The notes under the pieces: generated by a model | Database searches by the model: none | The model's input: the letters and a program-made list of their open reading frames with translations, nothing else | Told to the model about the DNA's origin: nothing | Origin: an uncultured Christensenellaceae bacterium | GTDB lineage: Bacteria; Bacillota; Clostridia; Christensenellales; Aristaeellaceae | Direction: 5' to 3' | Assembly: GCA_905234985.1 (NCBI GenBank) | Contig: CAJOJQ010000010.1 | Coordinates: forward strand, 1 to 64,000 | Length of the DNA: 64,000 bases | Translations under genes and position numbers: made by a program | Part shown: in pieces, positions 1 to 8,373 of the stretch | Numbering within the stretch: position 1 is the first letter of the stretch | Layout: each line of letters starts with the position of its first letter

Positions 1-1
1 A

Positions 2-259
2 ATATCCCCGCTTGCTCCATCTTTCATCACCCTTTGGTATTATACCATTTCTCGACTTGATCTGCTGTTCTTTCTTAGTTTTTGGAGGTTCTCTATTATT
101 TTTCTTTTGCAAATTGACAATGATAAAATACAAATACATGATTTTGGACGTTCGAGAAGTATGACTTTCAGTTTTGCCAATGAAAATGGGGACACAACCA
201 AACTATCATATTGTGTATTGGACGAGGATTTGAATCCTATATCGAATTTAACAAAATAA
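2..259 (+). CDS. 3' end of an unidentified, AT-rich gene (partial)
   Basis: The frame is open from base 2 to a TAA at 257-259, about 85 codons, with no start needed inside the window, so it is probably the C-terminus of a gene that begins to the left. The translation starts with hydrophobic and aromatic residues and ends in a polar, soluble-looking tail (NENGDTTKLSYC, then LDEDLNPISNLTK before the stop). The base composition is clearly more AT-rich than the rest of the window, which suggests a different origin. I do not recognise the family. The alternative is a chance open frame in AT-rich DNA. Confidence 0.4.
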   Translation: MSPLAPSFITLWYYTISRLDLLFFLSFWRFSIIFLLQIDNDKIQIHDFGRSRSMTFSFANENGDTTKLSYCVLDEDLNPISNLTK

Positions 260-458
260 ATTGATTAACAGAGATTAGAGTACTGTTTTATATAATGGTA
301 TTACTATGTTTTCGATTTGGTAGAAACAGACAGATGCAATATTTGTAGATAATCAATACTTTTCTTTTCAAGGATATTATGGTACAATGAACATGTATTG
401 CAAGCGTGGGCGCATTGAGTTTTTATCGCTAACTGAGTGCAGCCCCCAAACCCCTGAA
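260..458. other. AT-rich non-coding stretch
   Basis: No convincing open frame, promoter or RNA is visible between the end of the partial gene and the palindromic element. The sequence is AT-rich up to about 400 and then changes to the GC-rich composition of the window. Confidence 0.5.
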
Positions 459-744
459 CCAGGGAGGTGACCTCCCTGGACCCTCACTCATGTCGCAAGT
501 TACCACTCCTGGGCAGGCGGCAAAGCCGCCTACGGTGCGCGAAGCGCACCTGAAAAACGAGGATATGACCAGGAAAAAGCTCGCTTTTTCCATGGCATAT
601 ACCTCGTTTTTCTTTGCCCAGGAGCTTGCTATTTATCTTTTCCAAACAGGCGCATATTGTTTGTTTTATGTGTTTGTAAATTGCCTGATGGGGTGCAGGG
701 GGCGAAGTCCCCTGCCGCGGGGTTTAAGGGGCCGCGGAGGCCCC
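459..744. repeat. Composite palindromic element, copy 1 (cloverleaf-like)
   Basis: A 21-base palindromic hairpin (459-479, arms CCAGGGAGGT and its complement) is followed by a nested structure. An outer stem pairs 507-515 with 615-623 and encloses three hairpins: 515-531 (AGGCGG arms), 534-550 (GGTGCGC arms) and 552-612 (GAAAAACGAGG arms), whose inner stem GGAAAAAGC/GCTTTTTCC is at 572-591. Two more GC hairpins follow (695-715 and 728-744) beside the 3' end of the xylosidase gene. The same architecture with different sequence recurs near 8.2, 25.3 and 43 kb. A 107-codon open frame across it looks like a by-product of the palindromes. Confidence 0.7.
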
Positions 745-753
745 TTCCGTCAT

Positions 754-2748
754 TTACCAGAGTGCCTTTTCCGCTTCCTTTCCATCTGCGAAAGGCCCGG
801 GCAGGGCGTTTAGGCCCCTGTGATTGCCGAAATAGTCCCGGTCGAACAGGATATCGGTGCCGTCGGGGTTCTCGAAGCGCTGTTCCGGCTCGAAGGCCTT
901 GCCCAAGGCGTCGCTGGAAACCAGGCCCACCCGGAAGTCCTTGATGAGATCATAGATGTTGGTGTTCAGGCAGAATTCCCCATCCTTCTCGGTCAGCTCC
1001 ACGGTGACGGGCTGCTTTTCGTCCGCCACGAAGCCCTGATCCTCATGCTTGCTGACGGTGGCCCCGGCTAAATAAGCGTTGCCGTGGACCCACACGGGCA
1101 GGTGGCCGAAATGATAGGTTGCCAGCGCGCCCATATCCGGCTCCCGATCCATCATGAAATGAGAAATCCACTCGTCGTAGGAGGGGAAAATGTCCATGGG
1201 CGCGGTGCCCACCCGCTCATAATCGCTGGCCATGGGCTGGCGGTCCGGATCGGTGATGGGATAGTGCTGCACGAAAATGTTGTTGTAAATCCGGTCGTCC
1301 CCGTGGAGGATGGTCATGAACCCGGCCACCTCCGTGCGGTGGCGGATGTGATAAGGCGTATAGCGGGGTTCCCGCTGGCCGTTGACCACGCTGTCCACGC
1401 CGGAATTGACCAGGCCGAAGCCGCCAAGCATCAAATTATGCACGCAGGCCAGCCCCTCGCTGGGCATGACCACCGAAACCTTCGAGAGCAGCACATTGTT
1501 GTCGATCAAAGTCGGCCCGTGGCCCACCTCAATGAACACGTCGCAGCTGAACATGGCCCCCCGAGCCTGGCTCCGGCCTTCGGGCCGCATGTTGTCGTGC
1601 ATCAAATTCTGGGAAATGCGCGCGCCCTGGGCCTGCCAGTCGCACCACACGCCCATGATGCAGTGGTGGATGTGATTGCGGCGGATGGTCACGTCGATGG
1701 CGGCGTGCAGCTTGATCCCGGCGGTTTCCGCGCCGCCGAGCTGCTGGGAATTGCAGACGTGGTGAATGTGGCAGTCCTCGATGGTGGAGAACACGCCGCC
1801 CATGCGGCCCACGATGCCGGTCTGCTCGCAGTGATGCACCTCGCAGCGGCGAATGATGTGGCCGCCCACCTTTTCCTTGAGCCAGCCGTGATACTGGCCC
1901 CGGCACACGGCGTCCCGCTCCATCTGGGTGGGGGATTTGACGTGCTTCGTGTAGAAGTACATGTCGTTTTCCGGGTCTAAATACTTGCCTAAGGAAATGC
2001 CGCAGCACTTGCTGTTGCTGATTTCGCAGTCCTCGATGATCCAGCCCTTGCTCCAGTGGGGGCCGATCATGCCGTCCTGGTACGCGGCGGGGGGCGCCCA
2101 GGTGGTGGCGGCCTTGTCGATTTTGAAGCCGCTGACGGTAATGTAGCCCACGCCGGTCTTGTCGGGCATGAAGCAGTTGCGCCGCACGGTGATTTCCACC
2201 TTTTCGGCGTTGGGGTCCTTGCCCTGGAAATTGGCGTACAGCACGGTTTCATTCCCGTCCTGCTCAGTGTACCACAGGTACTTGGCTTCCTCCTGGTTCC
2301 AGGCGCAGGGATCGGGCTGTCCCGCCATGCATTCTTCTAAGCTGACGGTTTCATACAGCATCCGGTCATTCAGGAACACCGCGCCGGTATGCCGCACGGT
2401 GGGGGCGAAGTACCAGTCGCCGCAGACCATGGTGGTATAGGGATTATAATTGGCGAACACCCCGTTGTCCACCCGATTCACCCACACGGTACCCTGATAT
2501 TGCTTCCATCCGGTGAGCGTTTCCGCGCCGGTGATCACCGCGCCCAGGGGCTGCTCCGAACGGTACACGATGCGGTTTTCTTCCGTGCCCGCGTTTTGGG
2601 GATTCACGTATTCCCGATAGATGCCGGGGGCCACGATGATTTCATCGCCGGGCATGGCAATTTGCGCCGCGTCGTTGATGCGGCGGAAGGGGGTTTCCTT
2701 GCTGCCGTTGCCCTCTTTGGGCGCGGCGGTGCTGACGTAATAAAGCAT
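754..2748 (-). CDS. GH120-type beta-xylosidase
   Basis: 664 residues with no signal peptide, so cytoplasmic. The protein reads as a right-handed parallel beta-helix with repeated short His/Cys/Asn-rich turns, the fold of GH120 beta-xylosidases (XylC type), which release xylose from xylo-oligosaccharides. The best catalytic candidates, by comparison with XylC as I remember it, are Asp370 in VWCDWQAQG (nucleophile) and Glu407 in DVFIEVGHGP (acid/base). The spacing between them is about 14 residues longer than I recall for XylC, because of an insertion around 388-401. AAGGAG lies just upstream of the ATG. The GH10 xylanase at 48.2 kb is the natural upstream enzyme. The family call is confident; the substrate is inferred. 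Confidence 0.85.
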   Translation of the reverse strand: MLYYVSTAAPKEGNGSKETPFRRINDAAQIAMPGDEIIVAPGIYREYVNPQNAGTEENRIVYRSEQPLGAVITGAETLTGWKQYQGTVWVNRVDNGVFANYNPYTTMVCGDWYFAPTVRHTGAVFLNDRMLYETVSLEECMAGQPDPCAWNQEEAKYLWYTEQDGNETVLYANFQGKDPNAEKVEITVRRNCFMPDKTGVGYITVSGFKIDKAATTWAPPAAYQDGMIGPHWSKGWIIEDCEISNSKCCGISLGKYLDPENDMYFYTKHVKSPTQMERDAVCRGQYHGWLKEKVGGHIIRRCEVHHCEQTGIVGRMGGVFSTIEDCHIHHVCNSQQLGGAETAGIKLHAAIDVTIRRNHIHHCIMGVWCDWQAQGARISQNLMHDNMRPEGRSQARGAMFSCDVFIEVGHGPTLIDNNVLLSKVSVVMPSEGLACVHNLMLGGFGLVNSGVDSVVNGQREPRYTPYHIRHRTEVAGFMTILHGDDRIYNNIFVQHYPITDPDRQPMASDYERVGTAPMDIFPSYDEWISHFMMDREPDMGALATYHFGHLPVWVHGNAYLAGATVSKHEDQGFVADEKQPVTVELTEKDGEFCLNTNIYDLIKDFRVGLVSSDALGKAFEPEQRFENPDGTDILFDRDYFGNHRGLNALPGPFADGKEAEKALW

Positions 2749-2792
2749 GGATAGAACTCCTTTTCATTGTCATTTCATTGGCGGAAAACCGT

Positions 2793-3317
2793 CTATTTCG
2801 CCGGAGGGCATTTTTCTTTCAAAAACGCGAGCAGGGCGTCCTTTTCATCGCCTAAGCAGCGAACCGGAAGGATGTATGCCCGATAAGGGCCGTCGTACAA
2901 GTACAGGCGGCAGGGCGTTTCCACGATGCGGATGATGTCGCCATAGGCGACCCGCCGCATGGATTTTTCCGTTGTTTGGATCATTTCCGTATCGGTGAAT
3001 TCAATATCTGACTCCGGTTCATAAGGCAGTTTGCCTTCCTCCAACATACGTTGAATTTGCTTTCGATGACCCTTGTCGTGCCAACTGGGAACACGGAAAA
3101 AGGAAACCACTGAAATGTATGCCAGAACAATCCCACAGATTGCCACAACTGTTTCCGATGCATGAAGCGCCAGCATCAGCAGCACGACAAACGCGGAAAC
3201 GAACAATGGTATCAGCCTGACGACCAGTATGGCCCTTTTTACATTCGGGTAATGGCGCATGGCGTCCAGGTTAAAAGCAATATAGTCTTCTTCCGTCAGC
3301 GTGACATGAAACTTCAT
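2793..3317 (-). CDS. YcxB-like two-TM membrane protein
   Basis: 174 residues: a short polar N-terminus, two adjacent membrane segments at about 29-50 and 55-73, then a soluble C-terminal domain that includes RRVAYGDIIRIVET and YILPVRCL. This layout (paired TM helices followed by a PH-like beta domain) is that of the YcxB-like family (PF14317), whose function is unknown. It lies between the xylosidase and the HPr-like gene on the same strand, with 44 and 57 bp gaps, so it may be co-transcribed. The ribosome site is weak (AGAAAG). Confidence 0.6.
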   Translation of the reverse strand: MKFHVTLTEEDYIAFNLDAMRHYPNVKRAILVVRLIPLFVSAFVVLLMLALHASETVVAICGIVLAYISVVSFFRVPSWHDKGHRKQIQRMLEEGKLPYEPESDIEFTDTEMIQTTEKSMRRVAYGDIIRIVETPCRLYLYDGPYRAYILPVRCLGDEKDALLAFLKEKCPPAK

Positions 3318-3374
3318 GGCATTTTCTTTCTATGTCAGAATCAGATTTCAATTGACCAATCTTGGGGCGTGAAG

Positions 3375-3632
3375 CTAAAAATTCGACCAGAAAAAGGCTT
3401 TCAGCTTGAGGACGGCTTCGTATTCGTCCTCGCCCTCCAAGGTCACTTTCACGGTGTCCCCCTGCCGAATGCCCAGGCCCATGAGACCCAAAATGTTTTT
3501 CGCGTCGGCTGTTTTTTCATCCTTGGCAACGGAAACGGCACAGGCGTATTGCCGCGCTTCCTTCACCAAAATCCCCGCGTGGCGGGCGTGCATCCCCACG
3601 GGAGCCTTGATGGTGTACATGAAGGACTGCAT
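3375..3632 (-). CDS. HPr-like phosphocarrier without the regulatory Ser46
   Basis: 85 residues, the length of HPr, the phosphocarrier of the sugar phosphotransferase system. The catalytic histidine is present (His15 in GMHARHAG, with Arg17), but the usual Pro18 is His. The position that HPr kinase phosphorylates in Firmicutes (Ser46) is Asn46, in DAKNILGLMGLG. The protein should therefore accept phosphate from enzyme I but could not act as the Ser-P corepressor of CcpA. It is the mirror case of Crh, which keeps Ser46 and loses His15. No other PTS gene is in the window. An AAAGGGGG ribosome site precedes the ATG. Confidence 0.8.
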   Translation of the reverse strand: MQSFMYTIKAPVGMHARHAGILVKEARQYACAVSVAKDEKTADAKNILGLMGLGIRQGDTVKVTLEGEDEYEAVLKLKAFFWSNF

Positions 3633-3666
3633 AGGATGCCCCCTTTCGCGTAAACCGGTTTTATAA

Positions 3667-3776
3667 GAGTTGAGAGTTAAGAGTTGAGAGTTGAGATCAT
3701 ACAGTGTTCATGACACGAGAACCGCATTTGATATACTATATCAATCTCAACTCTCCGCTCTCAACTCTCAACTCTC
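3667..3776. repeat. Inverted arrays of a 7-bp repeat (GAGTTGA)
   Basis: Four tandem copies of GAGTTGA (one is GAGTTAA) at 3667-3697 face an inverted array of the same heptamer at 3745-3776, with a 47-base spacer. The arms could pair over about 30 bases. The element sits between the pgi and HPr-like genes, both on the minus strand, and could act as a terminator or processing site. It is not one of the cloverleaf elements. Confidence 0.7.
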
Positions 3777-3786
3777 GTTCTTTCGA

Positions 3787-5370
3787 TCAAATCTCAAGCA
3801 GATCGCTGAACGCTTTCAGCGCCCCGTCGGTATCGTGGGCTAAAACGCGCTTGGCCAGCACCTTGCCCAGCTGCACGCCCTCCTGGTCGAAGCTGTTCAG
3901 GTTCCAGACGAAGCCCTGGAACATGACTTTGTTTTCAAAGTGGCTGAGCAGGGCGCCCAGGGCCTCCGGGGTCAGCTGCTTGCCGATGATGATGCTGGAG
4001 GGCCGTCCGCCCGCGAAATTCTTGTTGGGATTGGCGTCGGTCTTGCCGCAGGCGAAAGCCATGATCTGGGCCGCCACGTTAGCGCACAGCTTCTGCTGGC
4101 TGGTGCTGCCCTGGATGTCCACGTCCATGCCCGCCTGATTCTGGCTGAAGCCCACGAACTGGAGCGGCACGATGTCGGTGCCCTGGTGCAGGAGCTGGTA
4201 GAAGGAATGCTGGCCATTGGTGCCCGGTTCGCCGAAGATGATGGGGCCGGTCACGTAGGACACGGGCTCGCCGAAGCGGTTGACGCTCTTTCCGTTGCTC
4301 TCCATATCCAGCTGCTGCAAATGGGCGGGGAAGCGGCTGAGGGCCTGGGAGTAGGGCAGCACGGCGGTGGCGGGATAGCCCTGCACGTTGCGCTCGTACA
4401 CGCCGATGAGGGCGTCCAGCATGGCGGGGTTCTGTTTGATGTCGGCGTTCTTGGCAAGGGCGTCCTCTTCCGCCGCGCCGTTCAGGAAACGGGCGAACAC
4501 CTCCGGCCCGAAGGCCAGGGACAGCACCGCGCCGCCCACGCAGGAGGTGGAGGAATAGCGGCCGCCGATGTAATCGTCCATGAAGAAAGCGGCCAGGTAA
4601 TCGCTGCTGCTGGCTAAGGGGCTGGTTTCGCTGGTGACGGCCACCATATGCTTGGCGGGGTCCAGCCCGGCGTTTTTCAGCGCGTCCTTCACAAAGGCTT
4701 CGTTGGTGAGGGTTTCCAGGGTGGTGCCGGATTTGCTCACCAGCACGAACAGGGAATGGGGCAGGTCGATGGATTTCAGCACGCTGGCCGCGTCGTCCGG
4801 GTCCACGTTGCTGATGAACCGGGCTTCCATCTTGAAGCAGCCGTTCTGCTTGGCCCAGTTTTCCAGGGCCAAATACATGGCCCGAGGCCCCAAGTCGCTG
4901 CCGCCGATGCCGATCTGCACCACGGTGGTGAACTTTTCGCCCGCCGCGTTGGTGATTTCACCGGCGTGTACCTTGTTGGCGAACGCCGCCGCTTTCTGCT
5001 GCTGAGCCACGTAGAAATCGCGCTTGTTCACACTGTCGGCAGTCACGTCGGTCCCCAACTGGCCGCGGGTGAGCTGATGCAGCACCAGCCGCTTTTCGCC
5101 GGTATTGATGACCGCGCCGTCGTACAGCGCTTCATACTTCGCCGTAAGCTGGGCTTCATCGGCCAGCGCCTGCAAAGCGGCCAGTACGTCTTCGTCCATC
5201 TGCTTGGCGGCGTAATGGTAGGTAAGGCCCGCGGCCATGGGCGCGGCGTACTCCTTTACGCGCTTGGCCCCGTTTTCCCCCGCCATGGCTTCTTGCAGGT
5301 TCACATGGTTTTTCAGTTCGTTCAGCTTGCCGTAGGCGGGCAGCATATCAAGATTTTTCCAGGAAATCAT
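3787..5370 (-). CDS. pgi: Glucose-6-phosphate isomerase
   Basis: 527 residues. It interconverts glucose 6-phosphate and fructose 6-phosphate in the cytoplasm. Family motifs are all visible: GIGGSDLGP at 153-161, SKSGTTLET at 212-220 for phosphate binding, MESNGKS with the catalytic glutamate, the FGEPGTNGQHSFYQLLHQG block with the catalytic histidine, and the C-terminal DQEGVQLGK lysine. The length is that of the long (E. coli/eukaryote-like) form, not the roughly 450-residue form common in Bacillus. An AAAGGAAG site precedes the ATG. The other upper-glycolysis gene here, pfkA, is 50 kb away and not linked. Confidence 0.97.
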   Translation of the reverse strand: MISWKNLDMLPAYGKLNELKNHVNLQEAMAGENGAKRVKEYAAPMAAGLTYHYAAKQMDEDVLAALQALADEAQLTAKYEALYDGAVINTGEKRLVLHQLTRGQLGTDVTADSVNKRDFYVAQQQKAAAFANKVHAGEITNAAGEKFTTVVQIGIGGSDLGPRAMYLALENWAKQNGCFKMEARFISNVDPDDAASVLKSIDLPHSLFVLVSKSGTTLETLTNEAFVKDALKNAGLDPAKHMVAVTSETSPLASSSDYLAAFFMDDYIGGRYSSTSCVGGAVLSLAFGPEVFARFLNGAAEEDALAKNADIKQNPAMLDALIGVYERNVQGYPATAVLPYSQALSRFPAHLQQLDMESNGKSVNRFGEPVSYVTGPIIFGEPGTNGQHSFYQLLHQGTDIVPLQFVGFSQNQAGMDVDIQGSTSQQKLCANVAAQIMAFACGKTDANPNKNFAGGRPSSIIIGKQLTPEALGALLSHFENKVMFQGFVWNLNSFDQEGVQLGKVLAKRVLAHDTDGALKAFSDLLEI

Positions 5371-5480
5371 AGCGTACTTCCTTTCTTTTCACCTGCCGGG
5401 CTTCTCCCCCGGCGGGAACGTTTATTTCCCTTCCATTATTACACAAAAAGCCCGTACTTGCAACAGAAAAAACGTTTCTT

Positions 5481-6392
5481 TTACGTGGATAAGTCAAACA
5501 TCTCCAGCAGCTTTTTGAACGTATCCTGCCCATCCAGGCAAGTGTCCGTCAACCAGCCCTTTTCATCGTCCCACTGGGATAGTCCGCGGTAGTAAAACGC
5601 CTTTTTTCTGTCCTCGATCAGGAAGGGCACGATGCCGTGCCGCAGGCATTCTTTCAGCGCGATCAATCGGCCCACTCTCCCGTTGCCGTCCTGGAAGGGA
5701 TGGATTTGCTCAAATGCCACGTGAAATGCGATGATGTCCTCTATGGTGACCTCGCCTTTCGCGTTGTAGCTTTCAATCAGCGCTTTCATGCGCACGGGCA
5801 CGTCCCTGGGCTTTGCCGTTTCCCGTCCGCCCACCATGTTGGGCCGTTTTTTGTATTCCCCCACCGCGAACCAGGACAGCGTTGAATCCTTCGTATCGTG
5901 CTTGAGGATATAATGCAACCATTTGACGATTTCTTCCGTCAGCACATCCTCGGCGCAGTCGATCACATAGTCGATGGCGCGAAAATGATGCACCGTCTCC
6001 AGAATGTCGTCCACCGGCACGCCGTCCCCCGCGTCAATCGTATTCGTCTCAAAAATCAGGCGGGTCTGATCCTCGGTCAGGCTGCTGCCCTCCATATGGT
6101 TGGAATTGTAGGTCATTCGCACCTGAAGCTCATGGTACAGCCCGCCGGAAACCTTCGCTTCCTTTTCTTCCCGCAGCGTTTGCAGGATCGGATTGTCCGA
6201 TACCTGCCGGCAAAGCTCCGCTGCCGTGCAGGAAAAATACCCGCACAGCTTTTCCAGCACCGCACGTGACAGTGCCTCCCCCCGACCGATTTTTGCGATC
6301 GTTCTGGATGAGATGCCCAGCAGCTTCGTCAGATCAGAGCGATTGATTCCTCTCTCGTTCAATTTTTCTTCCAGTCCATGATAGGAAATCAT
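5481..6392 (-). CDS. Fic-family enzyme (AMPylator type) with HTH domain, class II self-inhibited
   Basis: 303 residues. Residues 1-65 form a Cro/C1-type helix-turn-helix (LTKLLGISSRTIAKIGRG). The Fic core follows with the complete active-site motif HPFQDGNGRVGR at 231-242 (catalytic His231). Ahead of the core, SNHMEG at 97-102 fits the (S/T)xxxE(G/N) inhibitory helix, so this is a class II Fic whose glutamate (Glu101) should block ATP binding. Such enzymes transfer AMP to protein targets; the target cannot be read here. The HTH and the AAGTAAAGAT repeats upstream suggest that it represses its own gene. No antitoxin-like gene is adjacent. Confidence 0.9.
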   Translation of the reverse strand: MISYHGLEEKLNERGINRSDLTKLLGISSRTIAKIGRGEALSRAVLEKLCGYFSCTAAELCRQVSDNPILQTLREEKEAKVSGGLYHELQVRMTYNSNHMEGSSLTEDQTRLIFETNTIDAGDGVPVDDILETVHHFRAIDYVIDCAEDVLTEEIVKWLHYILKHDTKDSTLSWFAVGEYKKRPNMVGGRETAKPRDVPVRMKALIESYNAKGEVTIEDIIAFHVAFEQIHPFQDGNGRVGRLIALKECLRHGIVPFLIEDRKKAFYYRGLSQWDDEKGWLTDTCLDGQDTFKKLLEMFDLST

Positions 6393-6409
6393 TTTATCCC
6401 CGCCCTTTC

Positions 6410-6541
6410 ATCTTTACTTATTATATCCAAAAGCAAGGAGAAAGTAAAGATTTTGTTGCAAAATCGAAAGAAAAGTAAAGATAGTCATTTCTGTATTTTT
6501 TCTGTTTTCCTCTTGACTTTAACGCTTTTATGCGTTAAAGT
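6410..6541. promoter_or_regulatory. Divergent control region between the Fic and symporter genes
   Basis: Three copies of the decamer AAGTAAAGAT lie at 6442-6451, 6473-6482 and, inverted, at 6410-6419. They are candidate operators for the HTH of the Fic protein. Towards the symporter, TTGACT (6513-6518) and TAAAGT (6536-6541) are 17 bp apart. A 24-bp dyad (CTTTAACGC, 6-base loop, GCGTTAAAG; 6517-6540) covers the spacer, as expected for a repressor site. Confidence 0.5.
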
Positions 6542-6592
6542 TTAAACTGTTAAAGCAAAAGCCGCTTTTACGCGGAGAAGGAAGGACGAAAG

Positions 6593-8185
6593 ATGTTTCT
6601 CAAGATCCTGCTGCTGATCGTATTCTTTGGGCTGATGGTGGGCATCGGCCTGTACTGCCGCCGCAACGCCACCGATGTGAACGGCTTCGTGCTGGGCGGC
6701 CGCCAGGTGGGTCCCTGGCTGACGGCCTTTGCCTATGGCACCTCTTATTTTTCCGCCGTTATTTTTGTGGGCTACGCCGGGCAATTCGGCTGGAAGTACG
6801 GCATCGCCGCCACCTGGATCGGCGTGGGCAACGCGCTGATCGGGTCGCTGCTGGCCTGGGTAGTGCTTGGCCGCCGCACCCGCATTATGACCCAGCACCT
6901 GTCCAGCGCCACCATGCCGGAGTTTTTCGCCAAGCGCTTCAATTCCAACGCGCTAAAAATCATCGCGGCCATCGTGATCTTCTTTTTCCTGATCCCCTAC
7001 ACCGCTTCCCTGTACAACGGCCTGAGCCGCCTGTTTGAAATGGCTTTCGGCGTGCCTTATGTGTGGTGCGTGCTGGGCATGTCCGTGCTGACGGCCATTT
7101 ACGTCATCGCCGGGGGCTATATGGCTACCGCCATCAACGATTTCATTCAGGGCATTATCATGCTCTTCGGCATTATCGCCGTCATCGCGGCGGTGCTCAA
7201 CGCCCAGGGCGGCTTCATCAATGCCTTGGCCGGTATGTCCGCGGTGTCCGTGACGGAAGCGGAAATCGCGTCGCAGCCCACCGCCGGTTTGCCGGGTATC
7301 TTCAATTCCTTCTTCGGCCCCGATCCCCTGGGCTTGCTCGGCGTGGTGATCCTCACCTCCCTGGGCACCTGGGGCCTGCCCCAGATGGTGGGAAAATTCT
7401 ACGCCATCAAGAGCGAGGGCGACATCCACAAGGGCACCGTGATTTCCACCGCCTTTGCCACCGTGGTGGCAGGGGGCTGCTACTTCTTAGGCGGCTTCGG
7501 ACGGCTGTTCTCCGACGTGATCGGCGTGACTGAAAAGGGCACGCCCGTGGGCGGATTTGACGCCGTGATCCCCGCCATGCTGTCCAAGCTGCCGGATTTC
7601 CTGCTGGCTATCGTCATTATCCTGGTGCTGTCCGCCTCCATGAGCACCCTGTCCTCCCTGGTGCTCACTTCCTCTTCCACCCTGACGCTGGACCTGCTCA
7701 AGGGCCACGTGGTCAAGAAGATGGATGAAAAAAAGCAGTTGCTGACCATGCGCGTGCTGATTGTGGTGTTCATCGCCGTTTCCGCCATCATCGCCATCGT
7801 GCAGGTGTCCTCTCCCGTGGCCTTCATCGCCCAGGCCATGGGCGTCAGCTGGGGCGCCATGGCAGGCGCGTTCCTGGCCCCCTTCCTCTACGGCCTGTAC
7901 TGGAAGCGCACCACCTCCCTGTCCTGCTGGGTGTCCATCCTGTTCTCCAGCGTTTTCATGACCATCGACATGTTGGGCAATTTGGGCGTCATTCAGGTGA
8001 ACCTGGGCCTGCTGCAATCCCCCATCAACGCCGGCGCGTTCTGCATGATCGCGGGCCTGGTGCTGGTGCCACTGATCAGCCTCATTACCCCCGCCCCGGA
8101 CAAAAAGCTGGTGGAGAACGCCTTCTCCTGCTACAGCCAAAAGGTGCTGGTGAAGCAGAGTGAAGCCCTGGCAGACCCGGAATAA
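6593..8185 (+). CDS. Sodium:solute symporter (SSS family)
   Basis: 530 residues with about 13 hydrophobic segments and no signal peptide, as in the SSS family (TC 2.A.21; PutP/SglT fold). It should couple solute uptake to the sodium gradient. Family hallmarks include the early GxxYFSAVIFVG and FAYGTSY segment, GGYMATAINDFIQG in the middle, and SMSTLSSLVLTSSSTLTLDLL, which carries the Ser/Thr pair that usually lines the sodium site. The substrate cannot be assigned: neighbours give no pathway and the family covers sugars, amino acids and organic acids. A GGAAGG ribosome site precedes the ATG. The upstream dyad suggests repression by an unlinked or Fic-linked regulator. Confidence 0.85.
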   Translation: MFLKILLLIVFFGLMVGIGLYCRRNATDVNGFVLGGRQVGPWLTAFAYGTSYFSAVIFVGYAGQFGWKYGIAATWIGVGNALIGSLLAWVVLGRRTRIMTQHLSSATMPEFFAKRFNSNALKIIAAIVIFFFLIPYTASLYNGLSRLFEMAFGVPYVWCVLGMSVLTAIYVIAGGYMATAINDFIQGIIMLFGIIAVIAAVLNAQGGFINALAGMSAVSVTEAEIASQPTAGLPGIFNSFFGPDPLGLLGVVILTSLGTWGLPQMVGKFYAIKSEGDIHKGTVISTAFATVVAGGCYFLGGFGRLFSDVIGVTEKGTPVGGFDAVIPAMLSKLPDFLLAIVIILVLSASMSTLSSLVLTSSSTLTLDLLKGHVVKKMDEKKQLLTMRVLIVVFIAVSAIIAIVQVSSPVAFIAQAMGVSWGAMAGAFLAPFLYGLYWKRTTSLSCWVSILFSSVFMTIDMLGNLGVIQVNLGLLQSPINAGAFCMIAGLVLVPLISLITPAPDKKLVENAFSCYSQKVLVKQSEALADPE

Positions 8186-8197
8186 AAAAATATCTGG

Positions 8198-8300
8198 GGG
8201 AAACCATTCTTTGCTGTCCGGGGCCTTCCGGCCCGGCCTCCGCTGAAAACCAGCCCAAGGGCAGGTTTTCCGGGCGCTTCGGCCCCAAAGAAGGTTTCCC
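8198..8300. repeat. Composite palindromic element, copy 2
   Basis: It starts 12 bases after the symporter stop codon. A 15-bp outer stem (8198-8213 with 8286-8300, one bulged A) encloses three hairpins: GGGCC/GGCCC near 8221-8234, GAAAACC/GGTTTTC near 8244-8270, and GGGCGC-TTCGG-CCC near 8272-8285. This is the same layout as the copies at 0.5, 25.3 and 43 kb but with unrelated arm sequences. It may also serve as the symporter's transcript end. Confidence 0.65.
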
Positions 8301-8373
8301 ACAGAGCCTCTTCCAAGAAATCCAAAAGGGAAAAGCTATTTAATCTCTGCTGTACTATCGTTCCGTGTTGCTT

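Noticed and set aside
490-813. 107-codon frame over palindromic element 1
   Set aside because: It consists of hairpin arms and lacks a ribosome site.
1084-1980. 298-codon plus-strand frame inside the xylosidase gene
   Set aside because: Shadow of the GC-rich minus-strand gene; His/Ala/Gly/Val-rich nonsense.
3667-3776. CRISPR array
   Set aside because: 7-bp repeats without spacers and in inverted arms; no cas genes.
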